Source: JAQUBU01 sp036677685 (GTDB lineage Bacteria; Bacillota; Syntrophomonadia; Syntrophomonadales; Syntrophomonadaceae). Taken from it: 32,461 nucleotides of DNA. The DNA lies in NCBI GenBank assembly GCA_036677685.1, contig JAVBWA010000050.1, forward strand, positions 1 through 32,461, read 5' to 3'. The notes beneath the pieces are model-generated. The model was given only the letters and a program-made list of their open reading frames with translations. It did not search any database and had not been told where the DNA came from. Positions 15,576 to 24,266 of the stretch are shown here, piece after piece. A program made the translations under genes and the position numbers. The number at the start of each line of letters is the position of its first letter. Within the stretch, counting starts at the first letter, position 1.

Positions 15576-17744
15576 ATGTGCACTATGTCCAGAAATTTGC
15601 TGGAATTCAGTTCCGGCAATTATTGCAGTAAGGAGAATCTGCAAATTAATCGCCAGGTTGAAGATATTGAGGTGGCTGGAGCCACGGACTTGATTTTGCA
15701 GGGTATCAACAGCCGGAAGGGAGCACTCTTTTCCAGCAGTTACGATTACCCGGGCCGTTATACTCAGTGGGACATCGGCTTTTTAAACCCTTGTTTGGAA
15801 TTGTGCGCCCAGGGAAGAAGTTTTTTAATTAAGGCTCTCAAAGCAAAAGGCTTGGGTTTGCTGGAACTAATATATAATAAACTCGACAATTTGCCGGAGG
15901 TGGCCCGGCTGGAAAAGACCGGAAACTCGGTTGACGGTTCGGTAATAGCCAGTGAAGAAGTATTTGCCGAGGAAAACCGGAGCCGGCAGTCTACAATTTT
16001 CACAGTAATCCGGGCTATAAGAGAAATATTTGCATCTGATGATGAAAGGTTCCTGGGCCTTTATGGAGCTTTTGGCTATGATCTGGTCTTTCAGTTTGAA
16101 GCCATTAAGCTAAACCATCAGCGTAAAGAACAGGAATGTGACCTCGTACTCTATCTGCCTGATGAATTGACTGTTGTTGATCATCGCCGGGCGCGGGCTT
16201 ATAAACTGAACTATGATTTTGTACTGGAGAGCAATTCAACAGAAGAATCCGGCAGCACTTTGGCACCTGGCCCGGATGCCGCAATAGCGCAGGAACTGCC
16301 CCGGCTGCAAAAAGGCAAATATGCTGAAAAAGTTCGCAAGGCCAGTGAATATTTTGCCCGCGGGGATCTATTTGAAGTAGTGCCGTCACATACAATATTC
16401 GAACCTTGCAGCTATCAGCCTGCACAGGTTTTCGAAAAGTTGAAGGCGATTAATCCCAGTCCCTATGGTTTTATTATTAATCTCGGAGATGATTTCCTGG
16501 TCGGTGCTTCACCGGAAATGTATGTGCGCGTGGAAGGCAGACGGGTTGAAACCTGTCCCATATCCGGAACCATAACCCGGGGCAAGGATGCCATTGAAGA
16601 TGCCGCACAAATAAGAGAACTGCTTAATTCCCATAAAGATGAAGCGGAACTGACCATGTGCACCGATGTGGACCGCAACGACAAGTCGCGGATCTGCATG
16701 CCGGGCTCGGTTAAAGTGATTGGACGCCGGCAAATTGAACTCTATTCCCACCTGATTCACACCGTGGATCATGTGGAGGGCATACTAAGACCGGAATTCG
16801 ATGCTCTGGATGCCTTCCTGACCCATATGTGGGCGGTTACGGTGACCGGGGCTCCTAAACGCGCCGCCATCAAATGGCTGGAGGAAAACGAAGATGCTCC
16901 GCGCGGATGGTACGGAGGAGCAGTTGGCTACTTGAGCTTCAATGGGGATTTGAATACAGGCTTGACCCTGAGAACGATAAGGATAAAGAATAATACTGCA
17001 GAAATTCGAGTGGGGGCAACTCTGCTCTATGATTCCATTCCCGAAGATGAAGAAAATGAGACTTTGCTTAAAGCTGCCGCTCTGGTCAAGGCTATCCGCA
17101 GTTGCGGGGAAGCGGATAGCTCAGATTCTAAAAAATCCCCTGATATCTTGCCATGCAAGAAGGTTTTGCTGGTGGATCATGAAGATTCTTTTGTTCACAC
17201 CCTGGCCAACTATTTGCGGCAAAGCGGAGCCGATGTCCGGGTCTTGCGTGCTCCCTTGGCGCGCCAGGCTCTTTCGACCGGAGAAGCGTACGATATGCTG
17301 GTTCTTTCACCGGGTCCCGGAAGACCGGTTGAATTCGGTCTCAACCAGACCATTGAACTGGCTCTTAAGCGGGGAATGGCCTTATTCGGAGTTTGCCTGG
17401 GCCTGCAGGGGATAGTCGAATACTTTGGCGGCAGCCTGGGGCAGTTGGGCTACCCGCAGCATGGCAAATCTTCGCAGGTTAAGCTTTGCCGACCCAGTCC
17501 TCTATGGGAAGGACTGCCCTCTGAGTTAAGGGTGGGCCGCTACCATTCTCTATATGCATCAGCCGTACCGGATTGCCTTGAAGTTACCGCTAAGTCTGAA
17601 GATGGGGTGGTTATGGCCATAGAACATAAAAACCTGCCGATTGCTGCCCTACAGTTTCATCCCGAATCAATTATGACCGCCCAGGGGGATTGGGGACTTA
17701 AGATATTGCAAAACGTGGTAAGGCAGCTGCCCGGGGATAAATAG
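15576..17744 (+). CDS. trpEG: Fused anthranilate synthase, TrpE and TrpG in one chain
   Basis: A 722-residue bifunctional enzyme that makes anthranilate from chorismate and glutamine. Residues 1-~515 are the TrpE part: GALFSSSYDYPGRYTQWDIGF near 48 (tryptophan-binding region of this clade), CPISGTITRGKDA (~326), ELTMCTDVDRNDKSR (~355), HTVDHVEG, AVTVTGAPKRAAI (~421) and the C-terminal EDEENETLLKAAAL. After a short linker, residues ~528-722 are a class I glutamine amidotransferase with the GVCLGLQ nucleophile Cys607 and His695/Glu697 in FHPES. The gene resembles the fused TrpE(G) of rhizobia and Azospirillum and not the separate Firmicute genes. The start may be ATG 15576 or ATG 15585, since neither has ideal spacing. 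It is last in the operon and supplies the only trpE and trpG here. Confidence 0.96.
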   Translation: MCTMSRNLLEFSSGNYCSKENLQINRQVEDIEVAGATDLILQGINSRKGALFSSSYDYPGRYTQWDIGFLNPCLELCAQGRSFLIKALKAKGLGLLELIYNKLDNLPEVARLEKTGNSVDGSVIASEEVFAEENRSRQSTIFTVIRAIREIFASDDERFLGLYGAFGYDLVFQFEAIKLNHQRKEQECDLVLYLPDELTVVDHRRARAYKLNYDFVLESNSTEESGSTLAPGPDAAIAQELPRLQKGKYAEKVRKASEYFARGDLFEVVPSHTIFEPCSYQPAQVFEKLKAINPSPYGFIINLGDDFLVGASPEMYVRVEGRRVETCPISGTITRGKDAIEDAAQIRELLNSHKDEAELTMCTDVDRNDKSRICMPGSVKVIGRRQIELYSHLIHTVDHVEGILRPEFDALDAFLTHMWAVTVTGAPKRAAIKWLEENEDAPRGWYGGAVGYLSFNGDLNTGLTLRTIRIKNNTAEIRVGATLLYDSIPEDEENETLLKAAALVKAIRSCGEADSSDSKKSPDILPCKKVLLVDHEDSFVHTLANYLRQSGADVRVLRAPLARQALSTGEAYDMLVLSPGPGRPVEFGLNQTIELALKRGMALFGVCLGLQGIVEYFGGSLGQLGYPQHGKSSQVKLCRPSPLWEGLPSELRVGRYHSLYASAVPDCLEVTAKSEDGVVMAIEHKNLPIAALQFHPESIMTAQGDWGLKILQNVVRQLPGDK

Positions 17745-17792
17745 GTTATAATGGACCCAAAGGCAATTATATTGACCTTTGGGAGTGTAAAG

Positions 17793-18380
17793 ATGACTGA
17801 ATTCTACTACGGATTTTTGTTAAGCGGTATTTTTGACCGGGTAGTTTTACTGGACCAGCTGGTTCAACAATCAGTTTATGAACTCAGGAACCCTTGGCTG
17901 ACGGTTTTTTTTCTTAAGCTTACTAATCTGGGCTCACCGTTATGGTTAATGCTGACGGGAGCAATACTGGCACTGTATTGGCTAAAGCAGAAGAAACACT
18001 TGCAGGCCGTATTTATAAGCGGGATGCTAATCACAACCTGGATACTCATTAATTATTTGAAAGTTTTATTTAGCAGAAGCAGGCCGTTGTATGAAGCTTT
18101 AACCCTGGCCCGCGGCTACAGCTTGCCCAGCGGCCATGCTATGCTCTCGCTGGTTTTCTATGGCTTTTTGGCTTATTTGCTGCTGCAAAAGTGGCGGGAT
18201 GCAAAAGGGAAAGCGGCTGCGGTATTGCTTGCTGTCCTGGTCTTGCTGATAGGAGGGAGCCGTATCTACCTTAATGTACATTATCTAAGTGATGTGCTGG
18301 TCGGGTATTTACTGGGGGCAGTTTTACTCGCGCTTTTTATAAGGCTGTTTCGGGCACTAAAGGGGAAAAGTGGCGGATAG
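17793..18380 (+). CDS. PAP2-family membrane phosphatase
   Basis: A 195-residue integral membrane protein with about five to six hydrophobic spans. The three phosphatase motifs are present: KVLFSRSRP (~residues 92-100), PSGHAM (~115-120) and SRIYLNVHYLSDVLVG (~155-170). This is the vanadium-chloroperoxidase/PAP2 fold, likely dephosphorylating undecaprenyl diphosphate or phosphatidylglycerol phosphate at the outer face. ATG 17793 has GGGAG with 7-base spacing; an earlier ATG at 17751 has no ribosome site. It follows trpEG at 48 bases without a visible terminator, so partial read-through from the trp operon is possible. It runs into the Smr gene tail to tail with 1 base between them. Confidence 0.88.
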   Translation: MTEFYYGFLLSGIFDRVVLLDQLVQQSVYELRNPWLTVFFLKLTNLGSPLWLMLTGAILALYWLKQKKHLQAVFISGMLITTWILINYLKVLFSRSRPLYEALTLARGYSLPSGHAMLSLVFYGFLAYLLLQKWRDAKGKAAAVLLAVLVLLIGGSRIYLNVHYLSDVLVGYLLGAVLLALFIRLFRALKGKSGG

Positions 18381-18381
18381 A

Positions 18382-18798
18382 TTATTTGCGGTTTTTCTTT
18401 TCGGATTTGAGGCCTTTAAAGTGCTTCCGCTTTTGCCGGGCTTCCCTGGAAAATATCTGCTGGTGCTTCTCCTGCTGTTTGCGGCCTCCGATGTAACCTT
18501 TTTCCAAGCCCCGGGCTACTACCAGAGTATGGCCTTCGTCATAGCTCAGTGCAATAGGGAGGTCTGACTCACCGTAAACTATTTTGTAACCGAATTCTTT
18601 TAAAGCCTCTTCTTCCTTGAGCATTTTACGGATTTCCTGTTTGATAACCGAAAACCCGAGATTACTGTGGTGACCTTTGCCATGGTTTAAATCCAGCACC
18701 TCTACCCCGTTTTTAAAACACCAGTCTAGATTTTGCCGGGTTTTTTGCACAGCTTCTTCTTTATTCAATCCATGCAGGTTGAGGGTCTCGATCTTCAT
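18382..18798 (-). CDS. Smr-domain protein
   Basis: A 138-residue protein starting directly with an Smr domain: IETLNLHGLNKEEAVQKTRQNLDWCFKNGVEVLDLNHGKGHHSNLGFSVIKQEIRKML. The LHG motif and the HGKGxHS segment (~residues 36-46) are the nuclease or nucleic-acid-binding signature. The middle contains YGESDLPIALSYDEGHTLVVARG. The C-terminal ~40 residues are very basic (GGRKQQEKHQQ...RQKRKHFKGLKSEKKNRK), suiting nucleic acid binding. There is no MutS part, so it is a stand-alone Smr protein. The target is unknown. ATG 18798 is taken over the TTG 18 bases upstream. Confidence 0.82.
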   Translation of the reverse strand: MKIETLNLHGLNKEEAVQKTRQNLDWCFKNGVEVLDLNHGKGHHSNLGFSVIKQEIRKMLKEEEALKEFGYKIVYGESDLPIALSYDEGHTLVVARGLEKGYIGGRKQQEKHQQIFSREARQKRKHFKGLKSEKKNRK

Positions 18799-18890
18799 TC
18801 TGCCCCGCCCTTTCAAAAGCTTTGAGTTTGCTTAACTAAATAGTAAATCTCATGCGCCCGCTGCTATAAGCACAAGATAATTTGTTGAGC

Positions 18891-18938
18891 AAGGTGTAAT
18901 TGCTAATCGGGTTAAAATTCTCAACCCCCTAACACCTT
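18891..18938. other. Long imperfect stem-loop between the Smr gene and pcrA
   Basis: AAGGTGT (18891-18897) pairs with ACACCTT (18932-18938), and inside it GGGTT (18909-18913) pairs with AACCC (18923-18927). There is no U-tract on either strand. The remaining sequence up to pcrA (TTG start) holds only a TATAAT at 18960-18965 with a poor -35. Confidence 0.45.
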
Positions 18939-19082
18939 ATCTCTAACACTTCACTTTTCTATAATTCTACTATAGAAAGCAGCTATTAGTAAGCAGGCTG
19001 AGAATATGGCGGAAGTTTATGATATGATTAAGTAGGCTTGAAACAGGCCGGACAGTTATTATTAATAAGGTGGTTGGCAAAA

Positions 19083-21173
19083 TTGGATATCTCTAGGGGT
19101 CTTAATGAACAACAAAAGGAAGCGGTAATGCACCGGGAAGGGCCGGTGATGGTTCTGGCAGGTGCGGGCAGCGGTAAAACCAGGGTGCTTACCCGCAGAA
19201 TTGCCAATTTGATAAACAGCGGGGTTTCTCCCCATTCCATAATGGCCATAACTTTTACCAACAAAGCGGCACAGGAAATGCGCTCCCGCGTAGCGGCGAT
19301 GCTGCCCGACTATACCGGGCAATGGATTCAAACTTTTCATTCCACCTGTTACCGTATTTTACGGATGGATATTACGGAACTGGGCTATAAACCGAATTTT
19401 ACGATTCTGGATGATTCGGAAGCAAAAGGGATGGTAAAGGAGATTTTAAAAGAAGAGCAAGATTACGAAACCCGGCCCGAGGAATTGCTCTACCTTTTTA
19501 AACAGGTAAAAAACAGCCTGACCGAGCCTGAAAAATTCTTTAACAACTTAAGTATGCCGGATTTTTTAAAGGAAAGAGACTATCGCATATTCCGCCTCTA
19601 TAACTCACGGCTGCGGGAACTCAATGCTTTAGATTTTGAAGATTTAATTATATTATGTATCAAACTTTTTAAGGAGCACCCGGCGATTCTGGAAAAATAC
19701 CAGCAATGGTTCAAATATATTTTGATTGATGAATACCAGGATACCAATTATGCTCAATATATGTGGGCCAGGCTTTTGGCCGCGAGGCACCAGAACATTT
19801 TTGTGGTGGGCGACCCTGACCAGTCAGTTTATAGTTGGCGGGGGGCCGAACCTTACAATATTAAGAGGTTTTTGCATGATTACCCGCAAAGCTGCTTAAT
19901 TAAACTGGAGCAGAATTACCGTTCCACCGGAAATATTCTGGCGGCAGCCAACGCGGTAATTCAGAATAACGAAGCAAGAGAAGAGAAAAACCTCTATTCC
20001 GATAAAGGTGAAGGTGACACGATTACTTATTTCTGTGCCGGCGACAGTTTTCAAGAAGCCCGTTTTGTTGCCGACAGCATAGGCCAGTTGGTGGACCGAG
20101 AAGGCAGGGCTTATGGAAATTGTGCGGTTTTCTACCGCACCCATGCGCAGTCGCGTATTCTGGAAGAAGCCCTTTTGCGCAAATATATTCCGTACCGCAT
20201 AGTGGGAGCTCATCGCTTTTACGAAAGAAAAGAAATAAAGGATATAGTGGCTTACTTAAAGCTGGCTTGTAATAATGATGACCAGCTAAGTTTTGAACGG
20301 ATTATAAATACACCCCGGCGGGGAATTGGCGATAAGACCATAGAAAAAATTAAAAATGCGGCCCTGCAAATGGAAGTACCCATACTGGAAGTATTGGCCG
20401 ATCCCAAAAATATTCCCGGAGTAAATAAGAAGACTGCAGACAAAATACAGGATTTTTATGGCATGATAAGATTCTTTGCCGACCTTACCGAATCTGGTGC
20501 TTCTTTAAGAGATGTGCTGGATAATGTCATGCAAATGAGCGGCTATATTGAGGAACTGCAAAAAACTAATCCGGCGGAAGCCGCCGGACGAATTGAAAAC
20601 TTACAGGAACTCCGCTCCCTGGCAGTTGAGTTTGAAAAAGAAGGCGGGGCGGGGCTCGAAGACTTCCTGGCCCAAATCGTACTGGTACAGGACGGCAATG
20701 AAGTTGATTATGCCGATTCGGTGGTTTTGATGACTTACCACGGGGCCAAGGGTTTGGAATTTCCGGTAGTATTTATGACCGGCATGGAAGAAGGTGTATT
20801 TCCTTCTTATCGCAGTGAAGGCCCTGAAGAGTTGGAGGAAGAACGAAGGCTCTGTTATGTAGGCATAACCCGGGCCCAGGAAAAGTTGTACCTGACCAAT
20901 GCCGTAACCCGGCTTCTGTATGGTTATGAACGCAGCAACCCGCCCTCCCGCTTTTTAAAGGAAATACCGGAGGAATTGCTGGCATCGCCGCATGAAAACA
21001 AATTTGTGGGCGGCAGTATGGAAAGCGGCGAGTTGGTAGTACACCCCCGTTTTGGCGTAGGCCGGATAAGTAGCCTGGACAGTGAAGAGGGTATAGCGGT
21101 AGTCGATTTTGAAAGAGCCGGTACCAAGGTGCTCCGTTTAGATATTGCCAGACTGGAAAAGCTAAACAGGTAA
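19083..21173 (+). CDS. pcrA: ATP-dependent DNA helicase PcrA (UvrD/Rep family)
   Basis: A ~696-residue superfamily 1A 3'-5' helicase for repair and for removing proteins from replicating DNA. Motifs in order: Q-motif LNEQQKEAV, Walker A VLAGAGSGKT (~residues 27-36), TFTNKAAQEM (motif Ia), DEYQDTN (motif II, ~217), VGDPDQSVYSWRGA (motif III), LEQNYRST (motif IV), VYRTH-like VFYRTHAQSRILE, MTYHGAKGLEFPVVFMTGMEEGVFP (motif V) and EERRLCYVGITRAQEKLYLT (motif VI). The C-terminal ~50 residues (VVHPRFGVGRISSLDSEEG...VVDFERAG) form the Tudor-like module that contacts RNA polymerase in PcrA. TTG 19083 is preferred (AAGGTGG 9 bases before); TTG 19074 is possible. It is followed by ligA, as in many Firmicutes. 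Confidence 0.96.
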   Translation: MDISRGLNEQQKEAVMHREGPVMVLAGAGSGKTRVLTRRIANLINSGVSPHSIMAITFTNKAAQEMRSRVAAMLPDYTGQWIQTFHSTCYRILRMDITELGYKPNFTILDDSEAKGMVKEILKEEQDYETRPEELLYLFKQVKNSLTEPEKFFNNLSMPDFLKERDYRIFRLYNSRLRELNALDFEDLIILCIKLFKEHPAILEKYQQWFKYILIDEYQDTNYAQYMWARLLAARHQNIFVVGDPDQSVYSWRGAEPYNIKRFLHDYPQSCLIKLEQNYRSTGNILAAANAVIQNNEAREEKNLYSDKGEGDTITYFCAGDSFQEARFVADSIGQLVDREGRAYGNCAVFYRTHAQSRILEEALLRKYIPYRIVGAHRFYERKEIKDIVAYLKLACNNDDQLSFERIINTPRRGIGDKTIEKIKNAALQMEVPILEVLADPKNIPGVNKKTADKIQDFYGMIRFFADLTESGASLRDVLDNVMQMSGYIEELQKTNPAEAAGRIENLQELRSLAVEFEKEGGAGLEDFLAQIVLVQDGNEVDYADSVVLMTYHGAKGLEFPVVFMTGMEEGVFPSYRSEGPEELEEERRLCYVGITRAQEKLYLTNAVTRLLYGYERSNPPSRFLKEIPEELLASPHENKFVGGSMESGELVVHPRFGVGRISSLDSEEGIAVVDFERAGTKVLRLDIARLEKLNR

Positions 21174-21250
21174 GAAATCGAAGATCAGAATAGAGTTTGC
21201 CTAGCGAACTTTGATTAATGGGAGCTACTGTACAAGGAGGAAGGTTTTTA

Positions 21251-23233
21251 ATGGATGTGAGCAAGCGAATTGATGAACTGCGGAACGAAATCCGGCAGCA
21301 TGAATATCGTTATTACGTCCTGGATGACCCGGTGATAAGTGATGCGGAATATGACCATCTTATGCAGGAGCTAATCCGCCTGGAAAACGAAAACCCCGAC
21401 CTGATTAGCGAAGACTCGCCCAGCCGCCGGGTGGGCGGCAAAGTGCTAGACAAGTTTAAGCCGGTGCCGCATCGTTTTCCCTTGCTCAGCCTGGACAATG
21501 CTTTCTCCGGTGAAGATCTGCGGGAGTTTGACCTTCGCGTTAAACGGGTGGCCCGGGATATATCCTATATGGCCGAATTGAAAATCGACGGGGTTTCGAT
21601 ATCCCTTATTTATGAAAATGGGATTTTAACCGGAGCCGCTACGCGTGGTGACGGTATGGTGGGAGAAGATGTTACCGCCAATGTCAGGACTGTAAAAAAT
21701 ATTCCGCTGCGCCTCTTAACTTCCATACCCCGTTTGGAAGTGCGCGGGGAAATATATATGCCCAAAAGCGAATTTGCAAGGCTCAACCAGGCCAAAGAAG
21801 AGAAAGGGGAAAGGGTATTTGCCAACCCCCGCAACGCAGCAGCAGGTTCTTTAAGGCAACTGGACCCTTCGATAACTTCAAGCCGGGCTCTGGCAGGGTT
21901 TATCTATGATGTTCAATATTTGGAGGATTATGTACTCAGCGAGCAAAAGGCTGCCCTGCAATTCCTGCGTGAGCAAGGATTTACGGTTAATCCTGAAGCT
22001 CGTTATTGCCAGGACATAAGCGAGGTTTTTGCCTATGCCGAAGAATATTTGGGCAAACGCCATGACCTGCCTTATGAAATCGACGGGGTGGTAGTCAAAC
22101 TGAACTCATTTGCCGAGCGTGAAGAACTAGGCCAGACAGCCAAGAGTCCCCGCTGGGCCATAGCGTATAAATTTCCGGCGGAGGAGAAAGAGACCCGATT
22201 GCTGGCGGTGGAAATAAATGTTGGCCGCACTGGGATTATAGCTCCCACCGCGATCCTGGAACCGGTATCCTTGGCCGGGACTACGGTTAGCCGAGCCAGT
22301 TTGCATAATTTCGATCTGATTAAGGAACGGGATATCCGCATTGGTGATACAGTAATGCTTCACAAAGCCGGGGATATTATACCGGAGGTGCTCAGGCCCC
22401 TGGCTGATAAAAGAACCGGCAGCGAACAAATGGTTATGCCGCCGTCCCGCTGTCCGGCTTGCAACAGTCAAGCCCTCAGGTTGGAAGGGGAAGTGGCCTA
22501 TCGCTGTGAGAATATCAACTGCCCTGCCCGCCTGAAGGAAAGCCTGGTGTTTTTTGCTTCCCGGGAAGCTATGGATATCGATGGAATGGGACCCGCCATT
22601 GTCGAACAACTGGTAAACCGTGAAATGGTAAAGAATATTGATGATCTCTACCGTTTGGAGGAAACCCAGCTAAGCGCTTTGGAGAGGATGGGCAGCAAAT
22701 CGGCACATAACTTACTGAAGGCTATTGAGGACAGCAAAAAGCGGCCTCTGTCCAGATTGATTACTGCTCTGGGAATCAGACATATAGGAGCCAAAAGCGC
22801 CAAGGTCTTGACCCGGTATTATAATCATATAGATGACTTCTTTAAGGTTGCTGAGGAAGACCTTACCGTAATACCCGATATCGGTGTCAAAATGGCCGAG
22901 AGCATTGTGAGCTTTTTTGCCGAGCCCCGCAACCGGGAGAGTATTGAAAATCTAAAAAACCTGAGGTTAAATGTTCATGAAGAAAAGAGTTCATCAGGAG
23001 CGGCTCTGCTTAGCGGAAAAACCTTTGTACTGACCGGGGCCTTGAGCAGTCTGTCCCGCAGCCAGGCCAGCGAGCTGATTGAGAATATGGGGGGCAAGGT
23101 CAGCAGCAGTGTCAGCAAGAAGACCGATTATGTTGTAGCCGGGGAAGACCCTGGCAGCAAGTATGACAAGGCTGTACAACTGGGTTTAACCATACTTAAT
23201 GAAGATGAATTTACCAAGCTGATGGAAGGCTAA
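21251..23233 (+). CDS. ligA: NAD-dependent DNA ligase
   Basis: A 660-residue ligase that seals nicks using NAD+. Domains: Ia (residues ~1-70, with the NAD-contact YYVLDDPVISDAEYDHLM), the adenylation domain with AELKIDGVS, whose AMP-linked lysine is residue 111, then the OB fold (~320-400), a Zn finger with four Cys (CPACNSQALRLEGEVAYRCENINCPAR, ~407-433), the helix-hairpin-helix region (~440-580) and a C-terminal BRCT domain (SGKTFVLTGALSSLSRSQASELIENMGGKV..., ~590-660). Full length with no missing part. ATG 21251 has AAGGAGG at a normal distance. The gap of 77 bases after pcrA shows no terminator, so the two are probably one operon. Confidence 0.98.
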   Translation: MDVSKRIDELRNEIRQHEYRYYVLDDPVISDAEYDHLMQELIRLENENPDLISEDSPSRRVGGKVLDKFKPVPHRFPLLSLDNAFSGEDLREFDLRVKRVARDISYMAELKIDGVSISLIYENGILTGAATRGDGMVGEDVTANVRTVKNIPLRLLTSIPRLEVRGEIYMPKSEFARLNQAKEEKGERVFANPRNAAAGSLRQLDPSITSSRALAGFIYDVQYLEDYVLSEQKAALQFLREQGFTVNPEARYCQDISEVFAYAEEYLGKRHDLPYEIDGVVVKLNSFAEREELGQTAKSPRWAIAYKFPAEEKETRLLAVEINVGRTGIIAPTAILEPVSLAGTTVSRASLHNFDLIKERDIRIGDTVMLHKAGDIIPEVLRPLADKRTGSEQMVMPPSRCPACNSQALRLEGEVAYRCENINCPARLKESLVFFASREAMDIDGMGPAIVEQLVNREMVKNIDDLYRLEETQLSALERMGSKSAHNLLKAIEDSKKRPLSRLITALGIRHIGAKSAKVLTRYYNHIDDFFKVAEEDLTVIPDIGVKMAESIVSFFAEPRNRESIENLKNLRLNVHEEKSSSGAALLSGKTFVLTGALSSLSRSQASELIENMGGKVSSSVSKKTDYVVAGEDPGSKYDKAVQLGLTILNEDEFTKLMEG

Positions 23234-23274
23234 AAAGTAAAGGCAATTATCTGGGAAGATGGAGATTTAGTGGT

Positions 23275-23961
23275 ATGACAGGAACAGTTATTAATGCAGT
23301 TGCCATTGTGACGGCCGGTTCAATCGGTTTGCTGTTACGACGGGGCATTCCTCAGAATCTTAGCCAGACCCTGCAGGAGGGAATGGGGCTTTTAATTTTG
23401 ATTATTGGGGTTCAATACGGGCTCAAAGCCGAAAGCCTGGCAGTAGTAGGCATCAGCCTGGCTTTGGGAGCCGTTGTCGGTGAATGGAGGCAATGGGAAG
23501 CCAAGCTTGAAACCCTGGGGGTAAAATTGGAAAAGGTATTTGGCGATGGCGAAAGTCCTTTTGTCAAGGGCTTCGTATCGGCTACCCTGGTTTTTTGCGT
23601 TGGCGCCATGGCTATCCTGGGAGCTTTGCAGGATGGGCTTACCCATAACTACGATATACTACTGGTCAAATCCATGCTGGACGGTATATTCTCCTTAATA
23701 TTTGCAGCCAGCATGGGTGTCGGAGTACTTTTTTCGGCCCTGCCCGTCTTTATCTACCAGGGGGCCATAAGCCTGGGAGCCTCGGTGATAAAACCCCTGT
23801 TGACCGACCCCATGATCAGCAACATTACCGGGCTGGGTGGTATCCTGATTGCCGGTATCGGTTTCAATGCAATGGGTTTGACCCGTATTCGCGTAGCCAA
23901 TCTTCTCCCAGGTCTTATCTTTATCCCCATTATTATGGCCCTAATGAAATACTTTTCGTGA
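23275..23961 (+). CDS. DUF554-family membrane protein (YdfK-like)
   Basis: A 228-residue protein with six or seven hydrophobic spans covering most of its length. It matches the DUF554 family: GTVINAVAIVTAGSIGLLLRRGIPQNLSQTLQEGMGLLILIIG at the start, ALGAVVGEW (~60-70), FVKGFVSATLVFCVGAMAILGALQDGL (~98-125), then ILLVKSMLDGIFSLIFAASMGVGVLFSALPVFIYQGAISL, and GGILIAGIGFNAMGLTRIRVANLLPGL near the C-terminus. Probably a small-solute transporter or carrier; the substrate is unknown. It follows ligA by 41 bases, perhaps the last gene of the pcrA-ligA transcript. Confidence 0.88.
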   Translation: MTGTVINAVAIVTAGSIGLLLRRGIPQNLSQTLQEGMGLLILIIGVQYGLKAESLAVVGISLALGAVVGEWRQWEAKLETLGVKLEKVFGDGESPFVKGFVSATLVFCVGAMAILGALQDGLTHNYDILLVKSMLDGIFSLIFAASMGVGVLFSALPVFIYQGAISLGASVIKPLLTDPMISNITGLGGILIAGIGFNAMGLTRIRVANLLPGLIFIPIIMALMKYFS

Positions 23962-23964
23962 TAT

Positions 23965-24052
23965 AACGAGGCGAAAAGATATCATCCGCTTCTTTAAGCG
24001 GTCGAGTTCTTATTAAGCAAACAGGTGGCAGGTTCAAATCTCCCGCCTCGTT
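23965..24052 (+). other. tRNA-like decayed element
   Basis: AACGAGGCG (23965-23973) pairs perfectly over 9 bp with CGCCTCGTT (24044-24052), like an acceptor stem. Just inside the 3' arm lies GGTTCAAATC (24031-24040), the T-loop consensus. A 6-bp hairpin CCGCTT/AAGCGG (23986-24001) sits in the middle. However, the T-stem pairs in only three of five positions (one a wobble), the D-arm is absent and no CCA follows, so this is not a working tRNA. Its 3' end overlaps repeat copy B. Confidence 0.4.
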
Positions 24053-24153
24053 GCAGCGGTGTGTTGCCCCCTACGGGGACCACTTATATTGATTCCCTTT
24101 GGGAATGATTAAATTGTGTTGAAACTGCTCCGCAGTTTTCTCCGATGCTTAAA
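24039..24153 (+). repeat. Intergenic repeat copy B with a 55-nt hairpin insertion
   Basis: Same sequence family as 15455-15514, but interrupted by bases 24066-24120. The inserted segment holds two hairpins, CCCC-TAC-GGGG (24068-24078) and ATTCCC-TTT-GGGAAT (24092-24106), and is flanked by direct repeats GTGTT (24061-24065 and 24116-24120), like a target duplication. The conserved hairpin AAACTGC-TCC-GCAGTTT follows at 24122-24138. Confidence 0.72.
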
Positions 24154-24199
24154 ACTGAGCCGGCATATTGTTTACCGGTATTTTACCTTTGAAAAATGT

Positions 24200-24229
24200 T
24201 TGGGGTTCGACCTTCATTTTTGATATAAT
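24200..24229 (+). promoter_or_regulatory. Promoter of the gatCAB operon (extended -10)
   Basis: TGATATAAT (24221-24229) is a perfect extended -10 element. TTGGGG (24200-24205), 18 bp upstream of the hexamer, is a weak -35. It lies 38 bases before the gatC ATG. Confidence 0.65.
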
Positions 24230-24266
24230 ACTAAGATAAATGTGTGAAAAGGCTGGAGGTAGCGTG

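Noticed and set aside
20773..21264. 163-codon minus-strand frame inside pcrA
   Set aside because: It is opposite conserved helicase motifs V and VI and has no family features.
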